Shown here: in pieces, positions 35,308-44,057 of the stretch
How the letters are laid out: each line of letters opens with the position of its first letter
How positions within the stretch are numbered: position 1 is the stretch's first letter
Program-made: the position numbers and the translations under genes
Notes under the pieces: model-generated
Database searches by the model: none
What the model saw: the letters and a program-made list of their open reading frames with translations, nothing else
What the model was told of the DNA's origin: nothing
Assembly: GCA_946628045.1 (NCBI GenBank)
Contig: CAMOVZ010000002.1
Span: 1 to 64,000, forward strand
Origin: an uncultured Caryophanales bacterium
GTDB lineage: Bacteria; Bacillota_I; Bacilli_A; RF39; UBA660
DNA length: 64,000 nucleotides
Direction: 5' to 3'

Positions 35308-35685
35308 TTACTTACTTTTTTTCTTAATCTTTCCTATATTATCATCTAAATGAGAAAAATCATACCAAATTTTAGCTTCTTCTAATTCTATTCTTCTTTG
35401 ATGAGTTAAATTCCATTTACTTAAATCACTATCTATTAAATCTTGTATATTTCTTATATTATGACTTTTTAAAATATTAAAAACTTCACTATCAAAAAAA
35501 TGTAATCTTTCCATTAATTCAATAGTCAATCTATAATTCATATTTTCTTTTTCTTCTTTTTCTTTCTTTTCTATTAAATTATCCACTTCAAGTTTAATAG
35601 TTTTTACATTACCACAAGTTTCAATGAATTTCTTAAATACTACAAGTTCATCTTTAGAAAAATCTTCTATATTATTTTTTGTCAT
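35308..35685 (-). CDS. small soluble protein with helix-hairpin-helix-like C-terminus
   Basis: The ATG at 35685 is preceded by AAGGGGG at eight bases, so the upstream ATG at 35712 is not used. The 125 residues comprise a charged helical first half (a Lys/Glu-rich coiled coil) and a C-terminal part, FNILKSHNIRNIQDLIDSDL then HQRRIELEEAKIWYDFSHLD, that looks like a helix-hairpin-helix pair. A nucleic-acid-binding role is possible. No family recognised. Confidence 0.6.
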   Translation of the reverse strand: MTKNNIEDFSKDELVVFKKFIETCGNVKTIKLEVDNLIEKKEKEEKENMNYRLTIELMERLHFFDSEVFNILKSHNIRNIQDLIDSDLSKWNLTHQRRIELEEAKIWYDFSHLDDNIGKIKKKSK

Positions 35686-35781
35686 AGTGTTTTCCCCCTT
35701 AAAAGTAGACATATTATATCACAAAATGTATTTTTTTTCAAGTAAATCTCTAGTATAATAATATTAGGATGTGAAAAAAAT

Positions 35782-36375
35782 ATGACAATAAATTTTGATT
35801 ATAACTCACCTGTAATAATAACTTACTTAGTAATTTCATTAATAGCTTGTTTCTTAAACTTTATATCTCATGGTAAATCTAATAAATTATTATTCACTAG
35901 TTACAGATCTTCACCATTTAATCCATTAACTTATATTAGATTATTTACACATAGTATAGGGCATGCCGATTTAAGTCATTTAATACATAACTTTTTATTT
36001 ATTCTATTAATAGGACCTATGATAGAAGAAAAATATGGAAGTATTAATTTATTAGTTATGTTACTTTTAACTTCACTAGTAATCGGATTATTTAATACTA
36101 TATTTTCAAACTACTCTATTACTGGAGCTAGTGGTAACGTATATATGTTAATAGTACTATCATCTTTTTCTAACATATCAGAAGGAAAAATACCTATCAC
36201 GTTAGTATTAATATTAATATTCTATGTAATTAGTGAATTTAAAGATCGATTAATTGAAGGAAATAAAAAAACATATCATACAGGCCATTTATTAGGTGCA
36301 CTTTGTGGAATAGCTTTTGGATTTTATTTTTTATATTATAAAACTTTTCCATTTATACAAAGTGTGATAAAATAA
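35782..36375 (+). CDS. rhomboid family intramembrane serine protease
   Basis: The protein has 197 residues and six likely transmembrane helices. It has the loop HADLSHLIHNF with the conserved H/N, the catalytic Ser in SITGASGNVYM (GxSG) near residue 116, and the catalytic His in HTGHLLGALCGIAFG. All active-site residues are present. It cleaves membrane proteins; the substrate is unknown. It lies 20 bases upstream of trpS and is probably co-transcribed. Confidence 0.9.
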   Translation: MTINFDYNSPVIITYLVISLIACFLNFISHGKSNKLLFTSYRSSPFNPLTYIRLFTHSIGHADLSHLIHNFLFILLIGPMIEEKYGSINLLVMLLLTSLVIGLFNTIFSNYSITGASGNVYMLIVLSSFSNISEGKIPITLVLILIFYVISEFKDRLIEGNKKTYHTGHLLGALCGIAFGFYFLYYKTFPFIQSVIK

Positions 36376-36395
36376 GAAACAAGGAGTGATTATTT

Positions 36396-37400
36396 ATGAA
36401 AAAAACAATTCTTACTGGTTTAAGACCAACAGGAAACTTACATTTAGGACATTTCTTCGGAGCCAGCAAGACATGGCGTGATGTTCAAAATGATTACGAA
36501 TTTTTCTTAGAAATAGCTGATGTTCAAGCACTAACAGATAATTTCAATAATCCAGAAAAAGTTAGACACAACGTTTATGAAATAACTAAAGATTTATTAG
36601 CTATTGGATTAGATCCAGAAAAAGTTAATTTCTTTATCCAATCTAAAATACCAGAAATTGCAGAATTAACAGTATTTTATTCTAACCTAGTAACAGTATC
36701 TAGATTACAAAGAAATCCTACTGTTAAAACTGAAATAGCCCAAAAGAAAGAATTATTTGGTAATAGTGGTGAATCAATTACTTATGGATTTTTAGGTTAT
36801 CCAGTAAGTCAAGCCGCTGATATTACTGCTTTTAAAGGTGAAGTAGTTCCAGTTGGAGAAGATCAATTACCACTTTTAGAACAATGTAGAGAAATAGTTA
36901 GAAAGTTTAATTCAATTTACGGTGAAACACTAATAGAACCAGAACCATTACTTTCAAACACACCTCGTGTTAAAGGATTAGATGGTAATGATAAAATGGG
37001 AAAAAGTTTAGGCAATGCTATTTACTTAGTAGATAGTGATGAAACAATATCTAAAAAAATTATGGGAGCAGTTACTGATCCTAATAAAATTAAAAAAGAT
37101 GATCCAGCAAACCCAGATGTATGTATGGTTTATTACTATCATAAATTAGTAAATACTGAAGAAAATATTAATAAAGTATGTTCTGAATGTAAAAAAGGAG
37201 AACGTGGATGTGTAGCTTGTAAAAAAGAACTTATTGAAAAGATGAATGAATTCTTAAAACCAATAAGAGAAAAAAGAAAATACTATGATGAACATCCTGA
37301 AGTTGTTGATAAAATATTAGAAGAAGGAACTACTAAAGCTAGAGAAAAAGCTAAAGAAACAATGAAAAATGTAAAAAAAGCTATGAAGATTGATTATTAA
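36396..37400 (+). CDS. trpS: tryptophanyl-tRNA synthetase
   Basis: The protein has 334 residues, class I. The HIGH-like motif is in GLRPTGNLHLGHFFGA and the KMSKS motif in LDGNDKMGKSLGNAIYL. A four-cysteine region, VCSECKKGERGCVACKKE, lies near residues 265-285 and could bind an Fe-S cluster or zinc, as in some bacterial TrpRS. The SD AAGGAG is good. No T-box precedes it. Confidence 0.96.
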   Translation: MKKTILTGLRPTGNLHLGHFFGASKTWRDVQNDYEFFLEIADVQALTDNFNNPEKVRHNVYEITKDLLAIGLDPEKVNFFIQSKIPEIAELTVFYSNLVTVSRLQRNPTVKTEIAQKKELFGNSGESITYGFLGYPVSQAADITAFKGEVVPVGEDQLPLLEQCREIVRKFNSIYGETLIEPEPLLSNTPRVKGLDGNDKMGKSLGNAIYLVDSDETISKKIMGAVTDPNKIKKDDPANPDVCMVYYYHKLVNTEENINKVCSECKKGERGCVACKKELIEKMNEFLKPIREKRKYYDEHPEVVDKILEEGTTKAREKAKETMKNVKKAMKIDY

Positions 37401-37413
37401 TCTCATAGCTTTT
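37376..37413. terminator. bidirectional terminator overlapping both convergent 3' ends
   Basis: AAAAGCTATGA/TCATAGCTTTT with an inner AGATT/AATCT stem. It contains the stop codons of trpS (plus) and of the gene at 37403 (minus). Confidence 0.87.
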
Positions 37414-38032
37414 CTTTTGTCATTTTCACCACTTCAAATAGCTCATCAATACAATTATTACTACCAATTAATTTAACTAAGTCCAAGTACTTATTATGAA
37501 TATTCTTAGTCTCATTAAACACTTCATAATATAAATAATTAATCTCATCATATTTCTTATTATTATATAAATAGTTTAATTCATTAAGTAAACTATTTTT
37601 TATATACTTTTCTTTTCTAGTTAGAAACATTTCATCACTATAAGAATCTAACTTTTCAAATTCAAAAATATCTAAATCAAGTAAACTAGCTTCCTCTATA
37701 ACTACATCTTCTTCATCTATTAATAAATTACTCTTCTCTATTAATAACCCATCTTTAGAAAACTTTAATCCTACTACTCTATTCATATCAGTAACTAATA
37801 AAGAATAATTAATAATCCCATCTTTAGAATAAGTCTTATTATGAATATTAGATAATACTTCTTTATTTATTTTAATTAAATGATTATTAATCTCATTCAT
37901 TCCAACATCAGTAATTCTATATATTGGTATTTTTTCTATATAAGTAAAATTATCATTATTATTCCATTCATAAAAATTAATATTTAAATCATACTTATTA
38001 AAACATAATACAATATCATATATATAATTCAT
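37403..38032 (-). CDS. DUF3603-like protein of unknown function
   Basis: The protein has 209 residues and is soluble. The start YIYDIVLCFNKYDLNINFYEW and the following KIPIYRIT resemble the DUF3603 family of Firmicutes. The second half is helical (YIKNSLLNELNYLYNNKKYD). No catalytic motif is visible. The SD is GGAGG. The small membrane-protein gene ends one base upstream. Confidence 0.6.
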   Translation of the reverse strand: MNYIYDIVLCFNKYDLNINFYEWNNNDNFTYIEKIPIYRITDVGMNEINNHLIKINKEVLSNIHNKTYSKDGIINYSLLVTDMNRVVGLKFSKDGLLIEKSNLLIDEEDVVIEEASLLDLDIFEFEKLDSYSDEMFLTRKEKYIKNSLLNELNYLYNNKKYDEINYLYYEVFNETKNIHNKYLDLVKLIGSNNCIDELFEVVKMTKEKL

Positions 38033-38033
38033 C

Positions 38034-38225
38034 TTATTTCCTCCACAAAAGTATTAGTAAAATAATAAAACCAATAAAAAATAATAAGCATTCAATATTA
38101 GTAAATATAAATTCTAAGTATTCTAACATAGTATATCCAAAAGAAAATAAATTTATGTATAACATAATAAAAGTTAAACCTATAATCATAAATATAAAAC
38201 TAATAATATATAGAACTATTCTCAT
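38034..38225 (-). CDS. small two-helix membrane protein
   Basis: The protein has 63 residues, nearly all hydrophobic (two transmembrane helices), ending LILLWRK. The ribosome binding site is poor. It is kept because it abuts the next gene in the same direction. Unknown role. Confidence 0.45.
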   Translation of the reverse strand: MRIVLYIISFIFMIIGLTFIMLYINLFSFGYTMLEYLEFIFTNIECLLFFIGFIILLILLWRK

Positions 38226-38248
38226 ACTAATTATTATGAAAATAAAAT

Positions 38249-38273
38249 AAAAAAAGAACTTTATAGTTCTTTT
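38249..38273 (-). terminator. intrinsic terminator of the histidine phosphatase gene
   Basis: AAAAGAACT/AGTTCTTTT with loop ATAA and T residues on the minus strand. Confidence 0.8.
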
Positions 38274-38878
38274 ACGTTATTTATGTCAATCAAATTATTA
38301 TTATCATCAAATTCTAATTTAAATGTTTCACAATTATAGAACTTACCATGATAAATAACTTTATCTTTATATTTGAATAATAGATTATGATCTACTATAG
38401 AAACATCACACCAAGTTTTTAATAAAAATGATAATGCAGAAGCATGACTAACTACTACTACCCTTTTATCCTTATTATTATTTAGTATTTTAGTAATAGC
38501 CTCATACATTCTTTTTCTTACTTCTTTTTGATTTTCCCCATCACCAAATTTATAATTTTCATCCATGAATTGTTTTAATTCAAAATCTTCTGGCTTGTCA
38601 TCCCATGTAGTAAAACCAAATTTTCTTTCTCCTAAATCACTATCTATAATTACTTCTAACCCATTTCTTTCTGCAATATATTTAGCAGTAGAAATAGCTC
38701 TTATATAATTAGATGAATATACTGCATCTATATCATTAAAACTTTTTGCTTTTTCCTCTGCAAGTTGTTTTCCCTCATCTGATAAAACTTGTTTTTCATT
38801 TTGTATTTGCAAACTATCACTAGGATCAATATTCCCATTAATAGATTTAGAATGCCTCATTAAATATAATGTTGTCAT
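38261..38878 (-). CDS. histidine phosphatase family protein (phosphoglycerate-mutase-like)
   Basis: The protein has 205 residues. The catalytic RHS (in TLYLMRHSKS, variant of RHG) is at the N-terminus. Also seen are VYSSNYIRAISTAKYIAERN, the acid residue region LGERKFG, and the second His in VVVVSHASALSFLL. All four core residues seem present. The substrate is not predictable. The SD is AGGTGAT. Confidence 0.9.
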   Translation of the reverse strand: MTTLYLMRHSKSINGNIDPSDSLQIQNEKQVLSDEGKQLAEEKAKSFNDIDAVYSSNYIRAISTAKYIAERNGLEVIIDSDLGERKFGFTTWDDKPEDFELKQFMDENYKFGDGENQKEVRKRMYEAITKILNNNKDKRVVVVSHASALSFLLKTWCDVSIVDHNLLFKYKDKVIYHGKFYNCETFKLEFDDNNNLIDINNVKEL

Positions 38879-38885
38879 AAATCAC

Positions 38886-39728
38886 CTACTTATTTCCTAC
38901 AACAACTTTGCCATCTAAATTACATATATAACAATCAGGTAATTTTTCTTTAATATGTTTTAATGCATCACTATCATTTTCTATTTTTCTTCCTACAAAC
39001 ACACCTTCTACTAAAGAAATTGGTAATCCAAACATAATAGCACTTTCTCTATCAGTAGTAGCTGGAGTTGGATGAATTCTATCTTTTTCTATAAATGTAT
39101 CTACATATTTTTCATTTAAAAATGGTGATACCGTTTTTTCATCAAAATCTAAATTCCATACATCATTATAAGAAAGTTTTTTAGCATATTCGCTATCCAT
39201 ATTTAATATAAAAGCAATTTGTCTTTTAGAAGAAACTAAACTAGGCATAAACCTAACTTCTTTAGTTTGATCTCCCCAATACATCCAAACATCTTCTCTA
39301 TTATTTATTTCTTCAGTAACTTCATCAAACTTATGATATGGTACTAGAATAGTTTCCATAGAAGCATCAGGTCCTCTACCTATAGAATATGAAAGAGTAA
39401 ATCCACTATAAAGATTAATATAATCTTTTAATAACATATCTTCTCTGATATTCCAAAAACCTACACTATTAAATATTTTATTAGATCTTTGATCACCAGT
39501 AAAATTAGTAGAAATAAATCCATTATTAACTGTGTAATCAAAAGCATCCAAATCACCTAATATTCCATGCATAAATGTACCCTTCTTTAAGAATACCTCT
39601 TCACCAACAGAATATTTATTTTTAGGAATATTTTCATCTTCAAAAAATAAATCTATTTGCTTAAGTAATAATTCTTTAGATTTACCTTCAAATCTTTCAT
39701 TAATATATTTTATATATTTTTCTTTCAT
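38886..39728 (-). CDS. protein of unknown function, possibly ADP-ribosyltransferase-like
   Basis: The protein has 280 residues, soluble, with no signal. The stretch FLKKGTFMHGILGDLDAFDY then VNNGFISTNF recalls the first strand and helix of ADP-ribosyltransferase folds (a His near the strand, then I-x-x-N/R-GFIS), and PISLVEGVFVGRKI could be a late strand with a glutamate. This is only a pattern resemblance. It sits between a histidine phosphatase and a zinc peptidase, all on the minus strand. Confidence 0.55.
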   Translation of the reverse strand: MKEKYIKYINERFEGKSKELLLKQIDLFFEDENIPKNKYSVGEEVFLKKGTFMHGILGDLDAFDYTVNNGFISTNFTGDQRSNKIFNSVGFWNIREDMLLKDYINLYSGFTLSYSIGRGPDASMETILVPYHKFDEVTEEINNREDVWMYWGDQTKEVRFMPSLVSSKRQIAFILNMDSEYAKKLSYNDVWNLDFDEKTVSPFLNEKYVDTFIEKDRIHPTPATTDRESAIMFGLPISLVEGVFVGRKIENDSDALKHIKEKLPDCYICNLDGKVVVGNK

Positions 39729-39760
39729 ACTATCCTATCACCTATATCCATTATAACATA

Positions 39761-39784
39761 AAAAAAGACGGATTAAACCGTCTT
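39761..39784 (-). terminator. intrinsic terminator of the 39.8-kb gene
   Basis: AAGACGG/CCGTCTT with loop TTTAAT and six T on the minus strand. Confidence 0.87.
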
Positions 39785-39785
39785 A

Positions 39786-40604
39786 CTAATGTATTTGTTT
39801 TTCATCACTATCAACAATAGATTTATAAGCATTTTCAATATCTTCTTTTGTCACAGTAATATCTTTCACAAATCCTTGTTCTTTATATATACCTTGACAT
39901 ACAACACCAATATTACATAACATATCAAAGGTATCATCATTAAGTAAATTAACCAATTTTTTATTTGATGCTAAAAAATCATTAGCAAAGTCTTTTAAAT
40001 CAATATATCCAATAGATTGAATTAGCATTTCTACTATTTTCTCTAAAGGAGAATATATATCACCATTTGAAAAATCAGATTTATAATTAATATCTGAGTT
40101 TAATGGTCCATTTAAATATTCAAAGGTTTCTCTTTTTTGATTTTTTAATGAATCATTCAATTCATCACATACCCATTGAGCTAACACTTCATCTACAGCA
40201 GTAATCCCGTAATAAGCATTTATTCCAGAAATATTTTTTCCTTCTTTTGTAGCGGCAATATCAGACAATTTTTGAAACAATCCCATTTGGTCACTAAACA
40301 TTTCTTCATTTATAGCACTATTCAAATGGGTAAATTCATGAAGCAACAAAAAATCATTTCTTTCTTTACCATTTTTGTAAAAATTTTCTTTTATTACTTC
40401 TATCCTATTTTTAGAAACAGCAAAAGTACCAGTTGTATTTTCCATATCAATAAATTTTATTTCTGCATTATTTATAATTTGTTCAAGTTTTTCACTATCA
40501 ACAGGTATTTTTTTAACATTAGCTAAAGAGACATATATATCTATAAATTCTTTAAAATATAATCTTAATTGATCATCATTTTCTATGATTAAATCTTTAC
40601 TCAT
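39786..40604 (-). CDS. putative zinc metallopeptidase (HEFTH)
   Basis: The start is the ATG at 40604, nine bases after GTGGGTGG; an upstream GTG lies inside that site. The 272 residues have no signal peptide. An HExxH motif, FLLLHEFTHLNSAI, lies near residue 90, and a later helix AVDEVLAQWVCDEL may supply the third ligand. The family is not recognised. It follows the transglutaminase-like gene by about 20 bases, so the two may work together, for example on a protein substrate. Confidence 0.68.
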   Translation of the reverse strand: MSKDLIIENDDQLRLYFKEFIDIYVSLANVKKIPVDSEKLEQIINNAEIKFIDMENTTGTFAVSKNRIEVIKENFYKNGKERNDFLLLHEFTHLNSAINEEMFSDQMGLFQKLSDIAATKEGKNISGINAYYGITAVDEVLAQWVCDELNDSLKNQKRETFEYLNGPLNSDINYKSDFSNGDIYSPLEKIVEMLIQSIGYIDLKDFANDFLASNKKLVNLLNDDTFDMLCNIGVVCQGIYKEQGFVKDITVTKEDIENAYKSIVDSDEKQIH

Positions 40605-40623
40605 ACAATAATCCACCCACTTT

Positions 40624-41667
40624 CTATTGCTCTTCTCTTCGTGGAGGAAGAGGTCTAATTATTTTCACTTTTTGAGATACTTGAGAATTTAATTCTCTTC
40701 TTGGAGGTAATAATGGTCTATCCATTATCTCTTGAACATTAGAATAATATACTCTATCTATTCTTCTTCTACCTACATCATGTACTTCTCTTCTATTAAA
40801 GTTACTAAAACTTAAATCATAATAATATGCATTGCCATTTCTATCAACAAATACATTCCATGTATGTGCAAGCCCATGTGGATGTATTCCTCCAGGTTCA
40901 GTGTATCCATCAACAACCGCACTATTACACTTCAATAAATTATTATTTGTAACAAGAGTTAATAAATTGGATCTTCCATTACAAACACCTTCACGTCTTT
41001 TATATGTTTCAACTGCATCATGTGTATATTCAAAACCAGTTCTTACATATCCATCTCTATCTATTACATTAGCATATAGAAAATTATTTTTAACATACAT
41101 AAACACTTTTTCAAATCTTGTCTTCTCATCATATGTCATTATTTCAGGACAAGCATCAACCAATTCAACATAGAATGACCTAATAACTTTTTCTTGTTCA
41201 CTAAATATATACTTGTCTTCTTCAGTTAGATGACTCATCAATGTATTTTTATCATTAATATTTAAATTATGTGCCCAAGAAATAAAATCAGATTGATTAT
41301 TATCTTTATAAAAACCATTGATTTTTACATAATTTGGCAATTCCTCTAAGTTTATAAATTTATTATTAATTAATCCCTTTATCGATGCCTTGCCATTAAT
41401 TCTAGATATTAAATTAATAATAATATTACCAGAATAATCACCTACACTTAAAATATCACATAACTTATTTAATTCTTTTAATGAATTAATATTTCTTATC
41501 TCTATAGTTGTATTCTTATATTTATTAAGTATTTTAAACAAATCTGAGAAATCATTATCACCATTATTCATTATAGTAACGAATACAAAATCTTGTTTTG
41601 CAGTAGTACTACAATTTAAATTCTTATATTCTTCTATAAATCTATTTTTTTTAGGCAGTTCTCGCAT
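40624..41667 (-). CDS. transglutaminase-like protein
   Basis: The protein has 347 residues. The C-terminal half has a complete papain-like triad in transglutaminase order: Cys in REGVCNGRSNLLTL (near 230), His in GLAHTWNVFVDR and Asp in YYYDLSFSNF. The N-terminal 130 residues are a separate domain of unknown type. A Pro/Arg-rich C-terminus (RPLLPPRRELN, then RPLPPRREEQ) carries two similar motifs that could bind a partner. No export signal is seen, so it is probably cytoplasmic. It is first in a unit with the zinc peptidase. The SD is AAGGGGGG. Confidence 0.75.
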   Translation of the reverse strand: MRELPKKNRFIEEYKNLNCSTTAKQDFVFVTIMNNGDNDFSDLFKILNKYKNTTIEIRNINSLKELNKLCDILSVGDYSGNIIINLISRINGKASIKGLINNKFINLEELPNYVKINGFYKDNNQSDFISWAHNLNINDKNTLMSHLTEEDKYIFSEQEKVIRSFYVELVDACPEIMTYDEKTRFEKVFMYVKNNFLYANVIDRDGYVRTGFEYTHDAVETYKRREGVCNGRSNLLTLVTNNNLLKCNSAVVDGYTEPGGIHPHGLAHTWNVFVDRNGNAYYYDLSFSNFNRREVHDVGRRRIDRVYYSNVQEIMDRPLLPPRRELNSQVSQKVKIIRPLPPRREEQ

Positions 41668-41730
41668 ATCTTTTTCCCCCCTCTTTTTTATGCACTACAT
41701 TATACAATAAAACACTAAAAAAATCAATTT

Positions 41731-42657
41731 TTACTTATCTTTTTTCTTAATCATTCGATAGTGAAAATCAGTTTCTCCACTATCAACAAATCCCAGTTTT
41801 TCATATAATTTATAAACAGGATTTTGTTTAAAACACTGAATTTCAATATTTCTATCTTTATATTCTTCTAGTTTATCTTTTAATATTTTAGTTCCAATAC
41901 CTTTACCTTGATATTGTGGAATAATACAAATATTACCTATTTCATAATTGCCATTATCTAATAATTCACCATTATAAAAACCTACTTTATTATTTTCATA
42001 ATAAATAATATATGTATTATCTTTAAAAGTATCAATAAACTTTTTAAAAAGTTCTTGTTGGAATTTTTCATCCCATTTACCCCAACATTCTTCTACATAC
42101 TTTTTATAAGCATTCTTCTTAACATCATATACAAATTCATAATCTAAGTCAGTATAATTAATTAATCTAATTTTAGGTAAAATCATATGAATATCATCAT
42201 CTTTTTTACCTACGCCATCTTTTACAAAACCTACTTTTTCATAACAAGCTATACCTCTTTGATTAGTAGCATATACGTTTAATTCTAATGCATCTAAATT
42301 AAGTTTATTAAAAGCATAATCAATAATTTTATTTATAGCTTCTTGTCCATAATGCATATTTTGTTTGTTTTTAGTAATTGCAATACCTAACTCACCAATA
42401 CCATCATGAATTTTCATAATTTCAATATTTCCTATAAACTCATTAGTATCTTTCTCAATCATAGTAAATATTAAATTATTATTTAAATTCTTTTTTATCC
42501 ATTCAAGTTCTTGATCCTTAGTTAAAGTGAATCTATTTTTAGAAATAAATTTTTGAACATCAATATCATTAATCATATTTAGGTAATCATCTATAAATAT
42601 TTCATTTACCTTTACAAAATTAATTCTATCAGTATCAAAAATTATATCATATTTCAT
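41731..42657 (-). CDS. tandem GNAT acetyltransferase
   Basis: The protein has 308 residues with two GNAT domains. The first (1-150) has GELGIAITKNKQNMHYGQEA (motif A region) and YEKVGFVKDGVGKKDD (motif B end). The second (155-308) has NICIIPQYQGKGIGTKILKD, a clean acetyl-CoA loop, and KLYEKLGFVDSG. The substrates are unknown. It is the last gene of an operon of three GNAT genes and a nucleoside phosphorylase. Confidence 0.88.
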   Translation of the reverse strand: MKYDIIFDTDRINFVKVNEIFIDDYLNMINDIDVQKFISKNRFTLTKDQELEWIKKNLNNNLIFTMIEKDTNEFIGNIEIMKIHDGIGELGIAITKNKQNMHYGQEAINKIIDYAFNKLNLDALELNVYATNQRGIACYEKVGFVKDGVGKKDDDIHMILPKIRLINYTDLDYEFVYDVKKNAYKKYVEECWGKWDEKFQQELFKKFIDTFKDNTYIIYYENNKVGFYNGELLDNGNYEIGNICIIPQYQGKGIGTKILKDKLEEYKDRNIEIQCFKQNPVYKLYEKLGFVDSGETDFHYRMIKKKDK

Positions 42658-42665
42658 CTTATCAC

Positions 42666-43265
42666 CTACTTTGTTTTTTCTTTTATAATATATTGACCAT
42701 AAATATCTTTATATTTTTCAATTGATTCATCTACATTAATCCAGTAATTATGAAGATTTCCATGACTCTCATCATAGTATTCACCATCAAATACTCCGCC
42801 TAAAGCTTGAATTGTTTTTTCACTTCCTGGATTTGTATCTACACAATCTAACATAACACTTTCTATTCCAAGTTTTTGAGCTTCAAGCAATGCATAATAT
42901 AATTGAATCTTATTATATCCTTTTCTTCGCTCAGTAGGTCTTACTCCATAACCAATATGTCCACCTACTTTGCTTAAATAATCATTTAAATAATGTCTTA
43001 AATTGCATATACCTATTAGTCTATTATCACTTTCTCTAATCATTAAATAAGTTGATGCAGCTACTTTACCAATTGATTCAGCATATTCCTTATCTTCTTT
43101 CTTTACACAATCTTCGATTGCCTCTTCAATAGTCATTCCATCATATATTTTATCTAACCCACCAACACCATTAATCTCTGAACCATACTTTTTAAATTCA
43201 GCTAAATATTCTTTAATCTCTTCTTTTCTTTCTAATGATGGTTTTTCAAAATAAAATTTTTCCAT
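42666..43265 (-). CDS. GNAT family N-acetyltransferase
   Basis: The protein has 199 residues. It shows AASTYLMIRESDNRLIGICN, GGHIGYGVRPTERRKGYNKI (the acetyl-CoA loop, R-R-K-G-Y), and a late KTIQALGGVFDGEYYDESHG. It resembles the GNAT subgroup often annotated as acting on small molecules or antibiotics. The SD is AGGAG. It is in the same operon as its neighbours. Confidence 0.88.
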   Translation of the reverse strand: MEKFYFEKPSLERKEEIKEYLAEFKKYGSEINGVGGLDKIYDGMTIEEAIEDCVKKEDKEYAESIGKVAASTYLMIRESDNRLIGICNLRHYLNDYLSKVGGHIGYGVRPTERRKGYNKIQLYYALLEAQKLGIESVMLDCVDTNPGSEKTIQALGGVFDGEYYDESHGNLHNYWINVDESIEKYKDIYGQYIIKEKTK

Positions 43266-43281
43266 ATTATCACTCCTTTTT

Positions 43282-44046
43282 CTATTTCATTTTATATGCT
43301 AATTCTAATGCAGGATATATAATTTTTTCTTTTTCATCTAATCTTGCATCATTACCTAAGCTTCTCATATCCCAACCTGTACTATCTAAATTATCTGCTG
43401 CATAAAAGAATTGGAATACATCTTTTCCTCTAAACTGTGAAACAGCAGCCATTGCAGAACACTCCATCTCAACACAAATACATCCTTGTGATTTTCTTTT
43501 TTGTACTTTATCACGTGTTTCTCTATATGGCGCATCCGTAGTCCAAGTTTTTCCTTCTACATAAGAGATATTATTTTTATTTAATATTTCTTTAAATTCA
43601 TCTCTATACTTTTTATTAACTTCAATTTCATTTGATGGTTTTGCATAATGATAACTTGTACCTTCGTCTCTAATAGCACTAGTAGGTATTATAATAGCCA
43701 AATCTTCTATCTTACTATCCAATACACCACATGTACCAAACATTATTAATTTTTCTAATCCCATGGCTAATATTTCTTCATATGCTACAGTGCAAGCAGC
43801 TGCTCCTACTACTGACATAAAAATAGCTATATCAGTACCTTCATAATTAATCTTATAAATAGGAACTCTTCCATTAGCATTACTTATTTCAGCAATTTTT
43901 TCACCATTAAATATTTCTACATATCTATCCATTAATTTCTTAGAAAAACAAGTAATTCCTATTTTAGGAAAACCTTCAATTTTCTTTTCTACTTGCCATG
44001 GATTAAATGTAGATATTTTTGTTTCATCAAATTCTTCTAAAATCAT
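43282..44046 (-). CDS. nucleoside phosphorylase (PNP/UDP family)
   Basis: The protein has 254 residues. It has the phosphate site in MSVVGAAACTVAYEEILAMG, the family glycines in KLIMFGTCGVLD, and the nucleoside site ICVEMECSAMAAVSQFRG (E-M-E binds ribose). It most resembles uridine phosphorylase-like members. It cleaves nucleosides to base and ribose-1-phosphate in salvage. Its place between GNAT genes is unusual. Confidence 0.88.
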   Translation of the reverse strand: MILEEFDETKISTFNPWQVEKKIEGFPKIGITCFSKKLMDRYVEIFNGEKIAEISNANGRVPIYKINYEGTDIAIFMSVVGAAACTVAYEEILAMGLEKLIMFGTCGVLDSKIEDLAIIIPTSAIRDEGTSYHYAKPSNEIEVNKKYRDEFKEILNKNNISYVEGKTWTTDAPYRETRDKVQKRKSQGCICVEMECSAMAAVSQFRGKDVFQFFYAADNLDSTGWDMRSLGNDARLDEKEKIIYPALELAYKMK

Positions 44047-44057
44047 AATATCACTTC

